A stretch of 64,000 bases of DNA from Glutinoglossum americanum (GCA_020080175.1 JAGHQL010000007.1:1-64000); one strand, 5' to 3'; shown: positions 33,063 to 46,185, numbered from the stretch's first letter. Numbers and translations are program-made. Notes: generated from the letters alone by a model not told the origin.

Positions 33063-36000
33063 CTACATCTCCTTGATAAACCCCACCTCAGCCAAATGGT
33101 CAACCGGAACGTTCATCTCCTGAACCTTCGTCCTCGTCAGATCTCTGATCCAAATAAACGCATTGAGCGATAGCCTCCGCAACAATCCGCTGAACCTTGA
33201 GCCCGTCGGAGGTGTGATCTTCAACTGTTCCTTGCCGACGATATACAGGACCTGTGACCGGAAAGCTCTTTCCAGAGTCTCCGCTTCGTTTAGCGAGCTG
33301 GAGTTAGAGCTGGAGTCTGTGCCTTCGCCGTTATTAGTGGTTTGTGTGCGTGTGGTGGTGGTGATGAATTGACGTAGTTTATTGTAGATTAGGCCTGCGA
33401 GGTCTTTCGTCACAATATGTTCGTTGTAGCCGTGACGGACGATGATTTGGTAGCAGTTGGCGATGCTCGTACGCGAGATGGAATACTGGTCTTCGATGGG
33501 GGCCTGCAAGTGGACATGCACATTAATGACGATTCACCCCTGGCGGTTTTGAGATTGTTTGTCCTCTGGGATAACTTACCGAGGGTTGTGGAATTGGGCG
33601 CAGATGAAAGAACACCGTCACGTCATGTCCGGCCTGGAATTTTCGAATGAAATGGGTATAAACAGCTGGCGAGAGGTCTCCCTCCTTATCGAAGAAAATA
33701 CCGGCCCCTATTTCGCTTGTTAGAACATTTTGCCACACTTAGGGGTTATGAAAAAGCTGGTCACCTGTCATTTTTGGCAGCTCCTTGCTGTCGCCGACCC
33801 CCACTCTGAAGTAGAGCTTTCCATCCTCTCCGGAAGTGACGAGGTCTGACACTGGAATTCTATCCGAGCGCTCTACTTTCCACTGGTTTTCCTTCCCGTG
33901 ACGCCAGATGAGGAGAATGGTCGCAAGCACGCCGCCAAGCATGAGAGTGAACCAAGCTCCATCGGGGAATTTGGTGAGTGCGGAAGATAGAAACAAGCCG
34001 TCTATTGATGCAAATACGAGGAACCCGGCCAAGACGAACAGCAAGTGGATTCTCCAAACGATAAGTGCGGTGATTGTCACCATGCACGTAGTGATAAAAG
34101 TGACCAGCACCACGCAAGTCCCATAAGCCTGCCCTAATTTGGTAGTCTAAGGACATTCTAGGGGTTAGCTGGATCTCGCCGAATATTAGACGTGAGGATA
34201 CTCTGGTCGGTAGTAGGACCCGGGCTCCTTGCAGAAGTTCTGCTGTCGACGAGGAGGGGAACATCCCGAAGGGAAGAAGGATTCGTAAAGAGGAAGGTTT
34301 GCTTACGTTATTGTAGACGGCCGTGATAATGACGGTGCCAATCATCATCAGCCAGTTTGCCATAGGGATGTATATTTGTCCGTGGAACTTCCTTGAGGTG
34401 TGGATCAACTTGATATTGGGGAAGTAAGACATCTGCGTGCTGTCAGATCCCGTATCCTCAATTTCCACTTTTTATGAAATTTACAAACTCACATTCATAA
34501 CCTGAGATAGAAGCTGAAAGGTAGCCGTGATCGTGGCCTGAGAAGCGACAATTGCAGCGAGAATCGCCATGATCATTCCAGGCCAGAACATACCTGGCGG
34601 AACAGTATTGAAGAAAGGGTTCGACCAAGCCTTGCCGGTGGGATCGGTACTGATATACGCCGCTTGCCCGATGTAAGCAAGGAGGAGGCATGGATAGCCA
34701 AAAAAGAGCCACGATATTCGGATAGCGCTATGCCCGTCAGAAATTCAAGGGGCTAGAGTATGGCTGGTATGCGGCATCGTTGTACTTACTTCATGCTGAA
34801 CGCCCCTAGGTCGGCATATAATGCCTCAACACCTGCAGATACCAGTTCAGTCGATATCCAAGTCTCGCGGCTGATGCCACCACGCCAGAAGTTTCAGCAT
34901 TGCCAGATCATTCACGTACCGGTAAACGCAAGGAGAACGCCACCAAGCGATTTCCAGCCAGAGCCTTTGTTCCGGGTGAGGTATCGTATGGCAAAAACAG
35001 GCGAGAAGGCTTTTAGTACGGTGTGGTCGTGGTTCACAAGATTCTAAAAAGAACCGCAGGCGATTGCGAGTCAGCTCCTTGTGGAGACGGTGGGTTGGAC
35101 AGTGGTTAATATTACATAAATTCCAAATGACATGTTGAACCCGAGCCAGACGATGACGATCGGAGCAAACGAGCTCCCGATCTTCGAAGTTCCGAGGGGT
35201 TGCACGAGGAACAGGGCTATCAAAATAGCACAAGAGATACCAATGGTTTGGGAAATCGTAATGTTGGGTTTCGGGACGATCAGCCCTACCTCGGATTAGG
35301 AAATTCGGCCGATAATTTTGCCTATATAGAGCCTTCTCTCACCTTGGATAGCACCTAGAACAGACTGAGCAGGCGTGAGGATACCGTCTGTACGGATTGG
35401 TAAGTTGCTTTTCGTAATTCGGGCATTTCAACTGAACATACCTGCCATTATAAGACACACCCCGAGGACTGCAAGAAGCTTGAGGATCCATTGGGCTGTA
35501 CGGCTCTTCTCTAGAAGGTTGCGAAAGCTCCTATTTGGCCTTCTTAGATCTCCAGTTAGATGGCGTTCCATCCTCAGAGACCGCGAAGTTCTGGGATCTC
35601 TCTCCCCGATAGTCGACTAGAGGGAGATGCTCCGTCAGCTGCAAAAAGGACTCTAGTGGCTAGTCCAACTTCGAACTCACGTATCTAGTTAGGAGCGTGT
35701 ACAACGCAAAGGTTCCGCCTTCACCCTCATCGTCGGCCAGAAGGACAATGAAGCAGTATTTGACAGTCACAATGAGAGTAAGAGTCCAAATAATGAGGGA
35801 CAACGCCCCCAACAAGTCTTCATAAGAGGGCGTCGATTTGAAAGTTGAGGAATAGACGTAGAGTGGACTGGTGCCAATGTCACCGTATATCACACCAATG
35901 GACTGGTAAACAAGCCTACTGCCTTCAGCATCATTCCTTATTGGAAAAAAAAAAAAAATGGAGGTAATGCAGTCCTAATTTACCATGCGAAGGTTAGGCC

Positions 36001-36263
36001 GCTGAATTGCTGTTCGCAAATCAGCACAATGAAACGTACAATGACATTTATTTTTATTCGCGTACCTGCTTCCTCCCAAATTCGGTTTCATGGATACTTG
36101 CATGGGCACTCGCGAAGCTCCTGGACTCTTTGATTGGCACGCCAAAGTTGGCCTCGACGTCGCTAGGATGAGGGTGTTTTTCCTTGCCGGCAACATTAGA
36201 TTGAGCACAATCAACGGCCTTTTCGGTAGGCGTTTGGAACGTAATGCGGCTGATTTCCGACAT
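33063..36263 (-). CDS. HAK1: HAK/KUP-family potassium transporter
   Basis: Multi-exon gene. Exons I could fix are 36263-36066, 36009-35984 (only 26 nt), 35936-35681 and 35616-35442, and several more run to the stop at 33063. The family signature [23 protein letters not shown] opens the membrane domain, followed by [44 protein letters not shown] and [28 protein letters not shown]. Later helices include [42 protein letters not shown] and [30 protein letters not shown]. The C-terminus is a large cytosolic domain ending [18 protein letters not shown] carriers give high-affinity potassium uptake at the plasma membrane. No disabling change was seen. An alternative start 27 nt upstream is possible. 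Confidence 0.9.
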
Positions 36264-37167
36264 GTAGGGCGAGCAGTAGAATTCGCGCAATCACTCGAGG
36301 GTCCTTGTGGAGAACGATAGCACGTTATAGAAAAATGGCAGGGCGGTGACGATCCATTTATCGGTGAAGGCGCAACAATGGTATCCTGACCATCCTGACC
36401 ATCCCGACCAGAAGAATTATTCCAGAATGAGCGTAGCCACAGTTCACATCATCCTTCTGGCGGACAGGTGGTCTAGAGGTTGGACGGCATAAATGGCTCA
36501 TGTGGGTCGAACGGTCGAAGCGCCCATGGTGGTGGCTGTGTGAGAGCATTTTCTTTATTTTCTTTAGTCAACCCCTTAGATACCGGGTATCTCAGGGCTC
36601 ACCTCGTGGACGTTAATCTCAAGCGTCATAGCTGGCGGCATGAAAGGGCTGTCAGTGGACCGCTTGAGGAAAATCCCTCATAGTGTCTATATACTTCCGC
36701 GTGTCTCAGCTGTAGCATTAGTCGTGAGGAATGCGATAGTCCGGAGCTGGAATTGATAACGGACGAGTGAATGGCAAACGATCACACCAGAGTGGGTCTT
36801 CATCACAGCGATATTTGCTAAATGCAGGCCCAAACCGGGATCCGGGCCGATGGCCGTTGAGGCGCGGCGATACCGTCCCGCAATTTAGGCATGCCACTGG
36901 AATGGATAACGAGGCAGTACACTGTAGAGGCGAGGGTGAGGGCTAATAGTCCATGGCCCTTCCTATCGGATGCCAGTACAATGGGCTCTCTTGCGATGGG
37001 AGGGTATCAGTTTCTCCAGACTCTCACTGCGTAACCGAGTGGGATGCACAACAAATATTCATAGGCACGGACCACCACTTAAGCTTTCGTTTCCGACAGC
37101 CCGTTTTTGCTTTTTTTTCTGCCTGGTCAATACATACTCTGTGGTAAAAGCTATCTTAGGTTCTATC
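36264..37167. promoter_or_regulatory. Upstream region of the potassium transporter gene
   Basis: About 900 bp between the HAK start (minus strand) and the stop of GluRS. It must contain the HAK promoter and the GluRS 3' UTR. A small direct repeat (CATCCTGACCATCCTGACCATCCCGACC, near 36378-36410) lies about 130 bp upstream of the start. No known factor site was identified. Confidence 0.4.
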
Positions 37168-39447
37168 TCATTTTCCCGTTTTCCCAGTCGGAATGTTGAA
37201 GAACACTGCCGGCTTCCCCTCGGCATATGGTCTATCGAGTCTGAAATACCCCTTCCGCTCGAACTGGATGATATCCCCTACCTTTAGACCCGCTACATTA
37301 CCGTCTGCCCATGCCTCTGAGCGGAACTCAGTCTTCGGATTTAAGAAGTCATCCACGTTGTCATCTTCCTCAATCTTATCCTTCGTAATGAGGTGGTCGA
37401 AATCTACCAGCTCCACAGGCACTAGGGTTTGGCCTTCTGAGGATAGCCAAGTAATTTTCTTTTCGGTCTTCTTCACGTCGCCTTGAAGATGCAGCTCCAA
37501 TTCTAAACCCGTGATGGTACTACCTGAGGTGGAAATTTTTCTTACGATCGCGTTGCCCCAAGCCATGAGTGTGATCTCCTCGCCCTCTTTAAAGGTCTTG
37601 GCGTCCTCCTGGTCGACCAGAATAGTACTGCTATAGGCAACTTTCTTTGTGCCGAGATCTGCGTTTTTAACGTGGCGGGGTCTATCTTCCGTGTACGGTT
37701 TCGCAAGAGCTCCTTTCACGGTCGCAGTCACAGTATCCTCCTTCAAAACAGCAGTATATCTCGGTGCAATGGGATCGATATACTTCTTATTCGTCGCCCA
37801 GATGAGAGTCCAATCAAGATTTACGATATTCCTGCTCGGGCCTTGCTTGAGAATAAATTCTCTCAGCGCCCCGACGGTCATTCCGCGTCTCCGAATACCA
37901 CGAACAGTTGGGAAACGCGGGTCGTCCCAGCCCCAGACAACGCCTTGGTCGACGAACTTGGTCAGCTTACGCTTGGACAGAAGAGTCCTGATGAAGTTCA
38001 TGCGCGCAAAGTCCCAAATATGCACCTTGCGAAGTCCTAGTGCTTCGAGCATCCACTCGTATTGCGGATTTCGGTCGCGATATTCGTTCGTTCGCAGAGC
38101 GTGTGTGACACCCTCGATCGAGTCGACAACTGGGCAGCAGAAATCATATGTAGGATAGATGTTCCACTTGTTGCCCAGACGGTGGTGGGGAACAGGGTTG
38201 CAACGATAGATGACCGGATCACGCATGGCTTTGTTAGGGTTATCCACGGAAATCTTGGCACGAATGCAGCTTTTGGTACCCTTCTCGGTACCCTTCTTCA
38301 TCTCCTCGAAAACAGCTAGGTTCATGTCCACCGTCCTATCCCGGCACTTGCTTGCGATCCCCTTCATGCGCTCGTCTCTCATTGTCGCTTGGTCCGTATC
38401 ATCCGCATAAGCATTGCCCTCTTTGATCATTTGAACACAGAATCCGTAGAGATCGTCGAAGTAGTCACTGGTGTAACTTGTCTTATCTGGTTTAATGCCC
38501 AGAAGAGCGAGATCTTCGATGATGGCATCTTGAAATTCTTCTTTTTCTTTTGATGGATTGGTATCATCGAAGCGGAGCAAGAGCGTGCCTTTATATTTCT
38601 CATGCGCGAAGTAGTCGTTTAGTAGTGCAGCCTTTGCATGGCCGATGTGCAGATAGCCCCTGATGGAGATGCTTAGCATTGGCGTCCATCCGGGGAATTG
38701 ACTTGCATAGTAGATGCTTACGATGGCTCAGGTGGGAACCTTGTTACAACGCCTTTTTCGATGTCTGGCAATGCGATATCATAGCTTGCGCCTTCCTTAC
38801 TCTTCGCAGTCTTTTTTTCTCGAACTTGAAGGCTCAAGCTCTCTACCGCCTTTGGAATCCAGAGATTTGCTTCCTCGATATATCGAAACCAGCGGCTAAG
38901 GTTGACTAAGTGAGCTTTCTTAATATAGGCGTGGGCAGCCCGGTTGCCGCGAAGTACCCCCCAAACCATGATATCGGCCATCGTGAGAGTATATCCAACA
39001 ATGTAAGTGCGAAGGGTTAGATGAGAGTCTAGCTGTGAAAGTAATCCCTCAATAGATTTGAAATCCGGAGATGACAGCGCTTGGGCACGTTCAGCCCATT
39101 CTTTCTCCTATCAGCAGCATCAGCAAACCATTTTCCTGGGGGGACAATGGGCCTAAGGGAACGCTAAGGCTAAGGTCATTCCTCACTAGCTTCTGCTGTG
39201 TTCCCACCAAGGCATCAGGATGTGCCTCCGCAATCTTCTCCACAGTCTGCAGGTCCCCAAATACAGGTGAGCCTGCGCCCAAAACCAATTTAGCGGTGGC
39301 AGTCTTGTCGCCCTTCTTCAGTGTCTCCACATCCTCGAACTTCACAGTTATCGCGTCCTTGCCTAGCGTTTCATTGACTAAGGTTGCAGCAAGAAGGGCT
39401 GGAATCGTTGAGGACTGGTTCCCCTGCGTAGCAATTAACAAAGACAT
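37168..39447 (-). CDS. GUS1: Cytosolic glutamyl-tRNA synthetase
   Basis: Three exons (39447-39187, 39107-38722, 38659-37168) encode 712 residues. The first intron uses a GTGAGG donor. The second splits the catalytic signature, joining RFPPEPS to GYLHIGHAKAALLNDYFA (the HIGH motif). The N-terminal 200 residues form the GST-like domain (EWAERAQALSSPDFKSIEG...YIVGYTLTMADIMVWGVLRGNRAAHAYIKKA), which in yeast binds the cofactor Arc1. The second ATP motif is in RTLLSKRKLTKFV. The C-terminal anticodon-binding beta-barrels end GKPAVFFNIPTGKTGK. It charges tRNA-Glu in the cytosol. It shares a divergent 190-bp promoter with MRPL1, another translation gene. Confidence 0.95.
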
Positions 39448-39639
39448 TTCTAAAGGTTGCCCCTAAAAACGCTTCATACATGCAAGTGTGGGGTTGTGTT
39501 TTGACTCAAAACCCACAAAAATGCCAAGGATGCTGAGGACGCCAAGATTTTACCGGGTAAACCGATTGGAGACGAATCTTCAACATTTTTTCTAACCTCA
39601 TTCATTAATTTCTGGGTGTAAAAAGCCCTGACATGTACA
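39448..39639. promoter_or_regulatory. Shared promoter of GluRS and mitochondrial L1 genes
   Basis: 192 bp between two divergent start codons of translation genes. No specific site was recognised. Confidence 0.45.
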
Positions 39640-40715
39640 ATGGCATCCGCAAAAACGTGTATAACTCAATTGGGCAGGACATCACTTACTACCCTTGGTA
39701 GAACCCAATACCGAAATCCTCCAACCTCCATAATCAATTACTTCCAACAGACGACACGGCACGCATCAAGCTCCAATCCACAGAAGAGCAAGAAGAAAGA
39801 TGTGTCGAAGAAGAAACCGAGGACGAATTTTACACAGTACGACCTGAGAGCCGCGGAGCAATTCTCACTTTGCGATGCTATGCGGTACGTAATTTCCTTG
39901 TCTTTACTTTCGCCATTCTTCGATGCCATGAGCCTTTTGGATCGATCAACTAAGAAGCTAAACCAGCTACATCCGCGCCTTCGAAGTCGGCCGCCCTCGC
40001 GCCTCCCCCAAATATGACATCCACATCAAACTCCGCACCCCCAAAAACGGCCCTGTAGTCCGAAACCGCCTCCGTCTCCCCCACCCCGTCAAAACCGACC
40101 TCCGAATCTGCGTCATCTGCCCCCCAGGCTCTAAACACGCCAGCGCGGCGCTCAAGCAAGGCGCCGTGCTAGTTGGAGAAGATGAAGTCTTCGACACTGT
40201 CAAGGCCGGCAAGATAGAATTCGATCGCTGCATATGCCACGTCGACTCGCTAGCGAAACTGAACAAAGCCGGCTTGGGACGTGTGCTAGGGCCCAAGGGG
40301 CTGATGCCGAGCGCGAAGCTAGGCACGGTGGTGAGGGATATAGGCGCCAGCGTGCGGGAGATGGTCGGAGGTAGCGAGTACAGGGAAAGGCTGGGGGTCG
40401 TGCGGATGGCGATTGGGCAGCTGGGGTTCTCGCCCGAGGAGATGCAAAGGAATATCAAGACGTTTATGGAGGCTGTGAAGAAGGACGTGGCGCAAATGAG
40501 CGATCGGGTCGCTAAGGAGATTCACGAAGTGGTAATGATACATCCTACCTCCTCCCCCCCTCCCCTCACCCAACCTTACGTTTCTAACCACGCCCGCTAA
40601 CTCTCCCTCCCCTCCGGGAAAACAGGTACTAAGCTCCACCAACTCCCCAGGCTTCACGCTAAACGGCGACTTCCGCAGTCCTCTATCTCCCCCAACCCGC
40701 GACCTTTCCGGCTAG
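39640..40715 (+). CDS. MRPL1: Mitochondrial large-subunit ribosomal protein L1
   Basis: Three exons (39640-39884, 39967-40531, 40626-40715) encode 299 residues. The N-terminus is rich in Ser, Thr and Arg with few acids, a mitochondrial presequence. The uL1 body includes FEVGRPRASPKYDIHIKLRTPKNGPVVRNRLRLPHPVKTDLRICVICPPGSKHASAALKQGA and the core LNKAGLGRVLGPKGLMPSAKLGTVV. The last intron joins IHEV to VLSSTNSPGFTLNGDF. L1 binds the L1 stalk of the large rRNA and helps release deacylated tRNA. The short final exon would be missed if the frame were read to its first stop. Confidence 0.93.
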
Positions 40716-41380
40716 CAAAAAACCCCTTTCTCACCGTATGCATGCATGTACATACATAACTTCCCCACCTCCCCTTTTTTAATACATACCCCACGATGTA
40801 TTTTCAAAAGCCCATATATATACGTATACGCGCTGCGTCAATCCCAATTCCCAATTATCCCCCCCGGTTCTACACTTTGCCAACACTCTGGCCCTTACCC
40901 CTCCCCCCCCTCCTCATTTTTTCCCTCCTTCGCGGGGGAGCGTGCGGATTTAGGGGGGGTGACAAAATGGTATGGGCCTATTTTGGTGCAAAGGAGAGGA
41001 ATGGCGGCTGATTTACTCACCGCGCCGCTCTTGTTCTGCCTTCCTTTTGGGAGGTGAGCGGTGAGCGGGGTGGTCCATTTTATTGGAGGCCTACAGACGG
41101 TTCTTTTTTTTAAAAAAAAAGGTGGGTGTGGGAGTAGAGGGTGTGTATATGGTTGATTGTCGTGGGACGTTACTTTTTAGAGTGGGCGTTGGTAGGGTTT
41201 GCGGTAGAGGTAGAGATAACGCTTAGTTTTTTGCGTTTCTGATTCCAGGCGGTTAATGCCTCGCCACCGTGGGATTTTTGCGCTGTGTAGAAAACGAAAA
41301 TAAAACGCCCATCCATGCCATCGATCTAGCAGTGCATGCCGCACGAAATAACAAAGACGTCCCCAACCCCGCTCACCCAC
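40716..41380. other. Convergent intergenic region
   Basis: About 660 bp between MRPL1 and COG2 stops, rich in C and T runs and A/T tracts. No gene or RNA is supported. Confidence 0.5.
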
Positions 41381-42379
41381 TCACGCCTTCCCAACCTCTC
41401 TCAGAACCCTCACAGCTTCCCCCCCCTCCCCCAACTCCCTGTAAACCCCTAAAATCCTTACCAGTCTCCCCTCGCTTTCCGCAGCCTTCCCCTTCCTCCT
41501 CCCGCTCGCCTCCTTCAGCGCCGACGCGAGGTCGAGGAGGAGTGTGTTTTTGACGCGGAGGAGGCGCGGGGCGATAGTCGTGGTGGCAAAGGGGTGGGCG
41601 GGGATGTCGAGGCGGGTGAGGAGACGGGTTATAGAGAGGTAGGCGGTTGTGAGGTTGTGGAGGCGGGTGGGGGAGGTGGAGGGGGAGGGGGAGGAGGTGT
41701 CTGTGTCGGTGGAGGAGGAGGTGAGGGAGTCGGAGTCGGATGTTTCGCCGTTGTCGTCGGCGAGAGCGTCGGTTTGCGCACCAGGAGGCAGCGAGCCCAA
41801 CAGCAGCTTTTCCTCCAACTCCCCCAGCCTCCTATCCACCTCCACCAAGCCCCTCCCGACCCAGATCTCCTTCCTGACCCTCCTCCTCTCCGCTAACAAC
41901 CCTTCAACCTCCGCCCTCCTCCCCCTCACCTTCTCCCTCACCTCCTCCACCCCGCCCCGAAACGCCAACACCCCCACCGTAACTTCCTCCACCTTCTCCC
42001 CGCCGCCGCGCAGGCTGTCGCCCAGGCTCAGGTAGTCGTGGTAGTCCGCGTTGACCAGCTGGACCAGCTCGGCAGCGAGGTCCTGCGAGCGCTGGCGCAG
42101 CTCGCTGCGCAGGTCTTCGAGGGTTTGGTGCCGGTTGTGCGCGTGCGTGGAGAGGAAGGCGGTGGGCGTGAAGGTGGGGGTTAGGAAGGAGGAGCGGGGG
42201 AGGGGGCGCGGGTAGGGGAGGTCGTCTTCCTCGTCATCGTCGTCTGAGGAGGAGGGTCGGTGGGGGGAGGTGGGGGAGGAGGATGAGGAGCCGAACTGGG
42301 TTGGTCTTTGTTAGTGATGCCGCGGGGCGGAGGATGTGGCCGAGGAGGGAGAAGGAGCACGCACGTAGAATTTGCTCAT
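41381..42379 (-). CDS. COG2: Conserved oligomeric Golgi complex subunit 2, short fungal form
   Basis: Two exons (42379-42365, only 15 nt, and 42295-41381) encode 309 residues. The first exon gives MSKFY. The second continues with an acidic Ser-rich stretch and then the Cog2 N-terminal domain: LPYPRPLPRSSFLTPTFTPTAFLSTHAHNRHQTLEDLRSELRQRSQDLAAELVQLVNADYHDYLSLGDSLRGGGEKVEEV. A coiled coil follows (VREKVRGRRAEVEGLLAERRRVRKEI). Cog2 belongs to lobe A of the COG tether for intra-Golgi retrograde vesicles. The fungal protein is far shorter than animal COG2 (over 700 residues). The gene is strongly GC-rich with a low-complexity Ser/Thr/Asp insert. Confidence 0.82.
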
Positions 42380-43141
42380 TTTGAAGCTGGTGGGTTTACG
42401 AAAAGCTCCGGTATCAGAGATTGATCATACAGTGTGAGTGTTGTCGTGGCCACCGTCAGATATAATCTCCATCACCCTTCAATAATCAAGTCAACACTCG
42501 AAGTCCGGCGGGTCTCCGCATCAACTTTCGCGCCGCTTTTAACCAATCAATCACTTTCCACCCCACAACCAAAAACAACACAACATCGACTTTATTACAC
42601 CCAACGCTTAAGAATACATAGACACTTTATATACTCATCCCCCGGTTGAGGATAAAAGAGGGCTGGGTCAAACCCGGGATCGAGCAAAACCTCCTCGCAC
42701 CCAACGAACCAACAAATCTTCTATCTAAACACCACCAGCCATCCCCACAGGCCCAAAAAACCACTCTTTGTGCCAAATCCTCAAGTCCTCATAGTTCTTT
42801 TATATAGGTAAATAAACAAAAACCTCAGAGATGAAACAGGATGTTTAGTTGTCTATGTACATGTAGGGGCAAAAAGTTCTGATGCTTTGACATTTCTATG
42901 CTTTATGTTTTTCTAAAAATTCTACGCCGCGTGAGTTAAAATGCTCCCCCCTACCCCTTTTTTATCGTCGCGAAAGCCCGGGTTTGAGAGAGAAAAAGAG
43001 TTTCTGTGCTAGGCTGAGACAGAGCATATTTTTTTGGTCTAGAAAAAAAAAGGCTATCCACTAAGCAGAAACACGGAACTCCAAAAATATCTACCTCCAC
43101 CATCTACTCCGTCCGAGTCACATGCAGGATCGGGGTCATCT
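42380..43141. other. Intergenic region upstream of COG2
   Basis: About 760 bp between the COG2 start and the stop of the AAA ATPase gene, both on the minus strand. The COG2 promoter must lie here. No further feature was found. Confidence 0.5.
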
Positions 43142-45565
43142 TTAGTTGAGAGTGCGAAAAGCCCTCCGCTCCTGAAACTGTCGAGGATTAAGGTTGTTCA
43201 CGAGCTGAGCCTTCTGTTCTTTGGCCGTCTCCGAGAAGAGATCCTGGAAGTGGAGCGTTTGGTTCGCCACCTCCTCCACCTGGCGATATCGCAGAGCGCC
43301 ACGGCGTCGCTCCAGACTCAGGGCCAGGGCCTCTGCCGTGGTCAAGACGTTGCGGATCTGGCGGCCGTTCAGGTTCCACTCCTGCATGTCCTCGAGGTGA
43401 TCGAGTAGCTCCTTCTTCCCCTGTATCTCCCTCTCGTCCAATCGGTTGATGAAGTTCTGCCATATCTGACGCCGCATTTCCGGCGTCAAGTCTGGGAATT
43501 TGATGGCGATCTGGATTCTGCTCTGGAATGCGGCGTCGATGGTCATGATGCGGTTTGTCGTAAGGAATAGCATGCCGTCGTAATACTCAAGCATCCGTAG
43601 GAACACTGCATTATTAGGTGACTGTCAGCCGCGGACCTTCCTCGGCGAGATCATGTTGAAAAATACCTGAAACGATTCCATTCCTCTTGAAATCTTCGTA
43701 AGACCTCTTCTCGAGGAGGACATCCGCTTCGTCAAGCAACAGGACTGCATCCCATCGAGAGGCCGTTGTGAAATGCCACTGTAATTTGGAAACAATTTTC
43801 TCTTCAGACGTGAGTTCACCGATATTGATAGGATACAGCGGCTTTTTGGTATATTCAGCAATGACCTCGGCCGTGAGGGTCTTTCCCACTCCAGGAGAAC
43901 CATGAAGAACAATGACCAGGCCCTATACACACTGATTAGCGAGCGCCAAGGCATCTTCAATCCACAACTAGCGCACCTTGCCCTTGGACGGAATGATGTC
44001 GCTGAGGACCTTCTCCTTATTTACTTGATGTTGCTTCACTAGACCGATGAGCATCTTCTTGGTCATATCCTCGAGGACGAGTAGTTTAACGGCATCATCT
44101 CGCCACTTGACCTCCTCGGTTCGCGAAATACCAATTTCATACCACGTCCGTGACTTTACCGTGTAGCAAAGTGCGGTTGCTGGGCAAAGTTGTGCTTGCA
44201 ATTTGCTGAAATCCTCGTCTTTTGGGAAATTGTCGAAATGCTGATGGTCGCTATCTAACCCGAGATTAGTCGTTAAATCCTCGTACGAGACTCGAGCGCT
44301 CTGTTTAACTTCAGCACCGCCAACGGTCGATATCAACGCTTTGTTAATGGATCCGTCGATAATGATGCGCTCGCCAAGCTAGGATACTAGTAAGTTGAGA
44401 TCAAAAAGCACTGGGAGGTGTAGCGACTTACGTATTCGTCCTCTCGTTCAGAGAATTTGCGAGCTGGACCACTGTAATTCAGACAACGCGGCTTCTGAGA
44501 CATTAGCTCCTTCCATTGGCGGCCCCTGGATTCCACCTGAGTTAGAAGGCCGTTTATTTCCTCTAAAGACCCTCCTTTATAATATTTAAGAGGATAAAAA
44601 GGCAATGAGGTTATCGACCGGCTGCCAGAGAAAGGGCGAATGGCTCTCGCCTTGATAACACGGTTGAACGTGCTTGTTGAATGATCCCAACCAATACACC
44701 ACGTTTCTGCAATCATCCTGTTTTGGTGCTTGTTCGGATCGTTATACCATCTCTCGCTCTGCCGATATTCGGTCCTGATTAACATATGCAGACACGGTTC
44801 ACTACATTCATCAAGACTGTAAATGAGATCTCCTGTGCGAAATATGGCCCAGAGGTCGTCGTATAGAACCATGTCTTCAGCGAGAAGCGCCCTGATCTTG
44901 TCATGTTCGGGCAGGATCCTTCCCGTATAGAACTTCGCCAGGACGCCGAAGTCCTCTTCGCATGCAAACTCGGGATTTTCAACTGCCTTGGATATCTCAT
45001 CATAATAAAAGAAGAGTGGTGCATAAGGTTCCGGTATCTCTGCCGTCCTCCTTCCCAGGCGACCCAGGCGAGTACCGGTAGAAGCCTTGATGACAGAACG
45101 GTATGCCTTGGCTAGGGATGGAGAAATCAGAACCAGGCTCTCTTCCGGTCGCGATAGGTCCGTCCGGTGGAAGTTGAACTCGCTCCTGACCGCAAAAACA
45201 AAATCTCCAGCATTTGGGAGGTCGAGATCGGTTTTGTCAGAGTCCGTATACTCCACTAGCTGTTCATGACCGTCTTTGTCTGTGATGAAACGCCCGATTC
45301 GTGTGCGTTTCATCGGTTTCGTTTCCTTATCCTCCGCAATTGCGTTACTCCCCTGCGAAGCAACTGCATCTGTTAATAGCGACGTCGCTGTCAAAAATGA
45401 ATGCGCACCGCAGTTTTGGCACACCAGTCTTGTCGTCTTTACATCGACCCGAGAGCTCTGGTCGTCTTCCGATTTCAAGCCTTGGTTGGAGGACGATATG
45501 CTGGTGTTTGTACTGCTGTTTGAAGGGCTGCTCTCCGAAGAGCGACTGCCATGAGAATCGGCCAT
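43142..45565 (-). CDS. AAA-type ATPase with fungal DUF7025-like N-terminal region
   Basis: A multi-exon gene of roughly 700 residues. I prefer the start at 45565 (MADSHGSRSS), since the upstream in-frame extension looks like leader sequence. The N-terminal half carries FVFAVRSEFNFHRTDLSRPEESLVLISPSLAKAYRSVIK, YYDEISKA and LAKFYTGRILPEHDKIRALLAEDMVLYDDLWAIFRTGDLIY, typical of the domain that precedes AAA modules in a large fungal family. The AAA part has Walker A GSPGVGKT, Walker B AVLLLDEADVLLE, a sensor stretch FLTTNRIMTIDAAFQSRIQIAIKF and NLNGRQIRNVLTTAEALAL. The substrate is unknown. Introns interrupt before GLVIVLHGSPGVGKT and before VFLRMLEYYDG. It is divergent from the NLR-like gene. 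Confidence 0.88.
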
Positions 45566-46185
45566 GAAGACGGGCGACTGTGGTATATGTAAGGCTATGA
45601 GATATGTAAGGTACCCAAGAATGAATTGGGCAGCCGCGTGAGTGAAGATGAGAAAATGCGAAGGATGGGCCACTGTCTGGGGGAGGGCGCTGGGCGACAG
45701 CTTTTTATCAAAGTCAGGAGTTTCGCCAAATCGAGGTCAACCCAAGATGTAAACATGGCGGAGGAGTGCCCTGGACAGAGCCTAACCGGCTTGGTGGCTG
45801 TGTTGGAGGGCGAAGAGCGGAGGCCCGCCACAAAGTCGTCGCCCCCGAGAAACCCCAGCACCGATGGTAAAGCAGCGACTAAAATAATACACCGCATTGC
45901 GAAAACACCTTTGGGTCGAGCATATATTGGGGTCCCTACCAGTCCAGGTTCTTTTCGCCGATGTGTTGGTGCAGGTTTAAACCAGGCTTTTAAGCTCGGA
46001 TTTGGGGGCCTTAGATCTTCTTTTCTGGATGCAATAACTTTGATGTACTGCTGATGGAACCACTTGAACGGAAGCCACGCCGACGATCCACGCAGGACAT
46101 TCTGGATAGACTCACACAGAAATCGAGCCAGAGGAACTCACTAAATACACCATGGTATACCCCAGGTGTAGATTTCTGGTAGATC
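45566..46185. promoter_or_regulatory. Divergent region between the AAA ATPase and NLR-like genes
   Basis: About 620 bp. A 142-codon plus-strand frame lies here (45626-46054) but shows no family features. The stretch should hold both promoters and the unresolved start of the NLR-like gene. Confidence 0.4.

Noticed and set aside
36466-36520. tRNA-like stretch GGTCTAGAGGTTGG ... GGGTCGAACGG
   Set aside because: Both boxes have several mismatches and the arms do not pair.
45626-46054. 142-codon plus-strand frame between the AAA and NLR-like genes
   Set aside because: Low-complexity composition, no recognisable motif, and it overlaps the region that must hold the AAA promoter.
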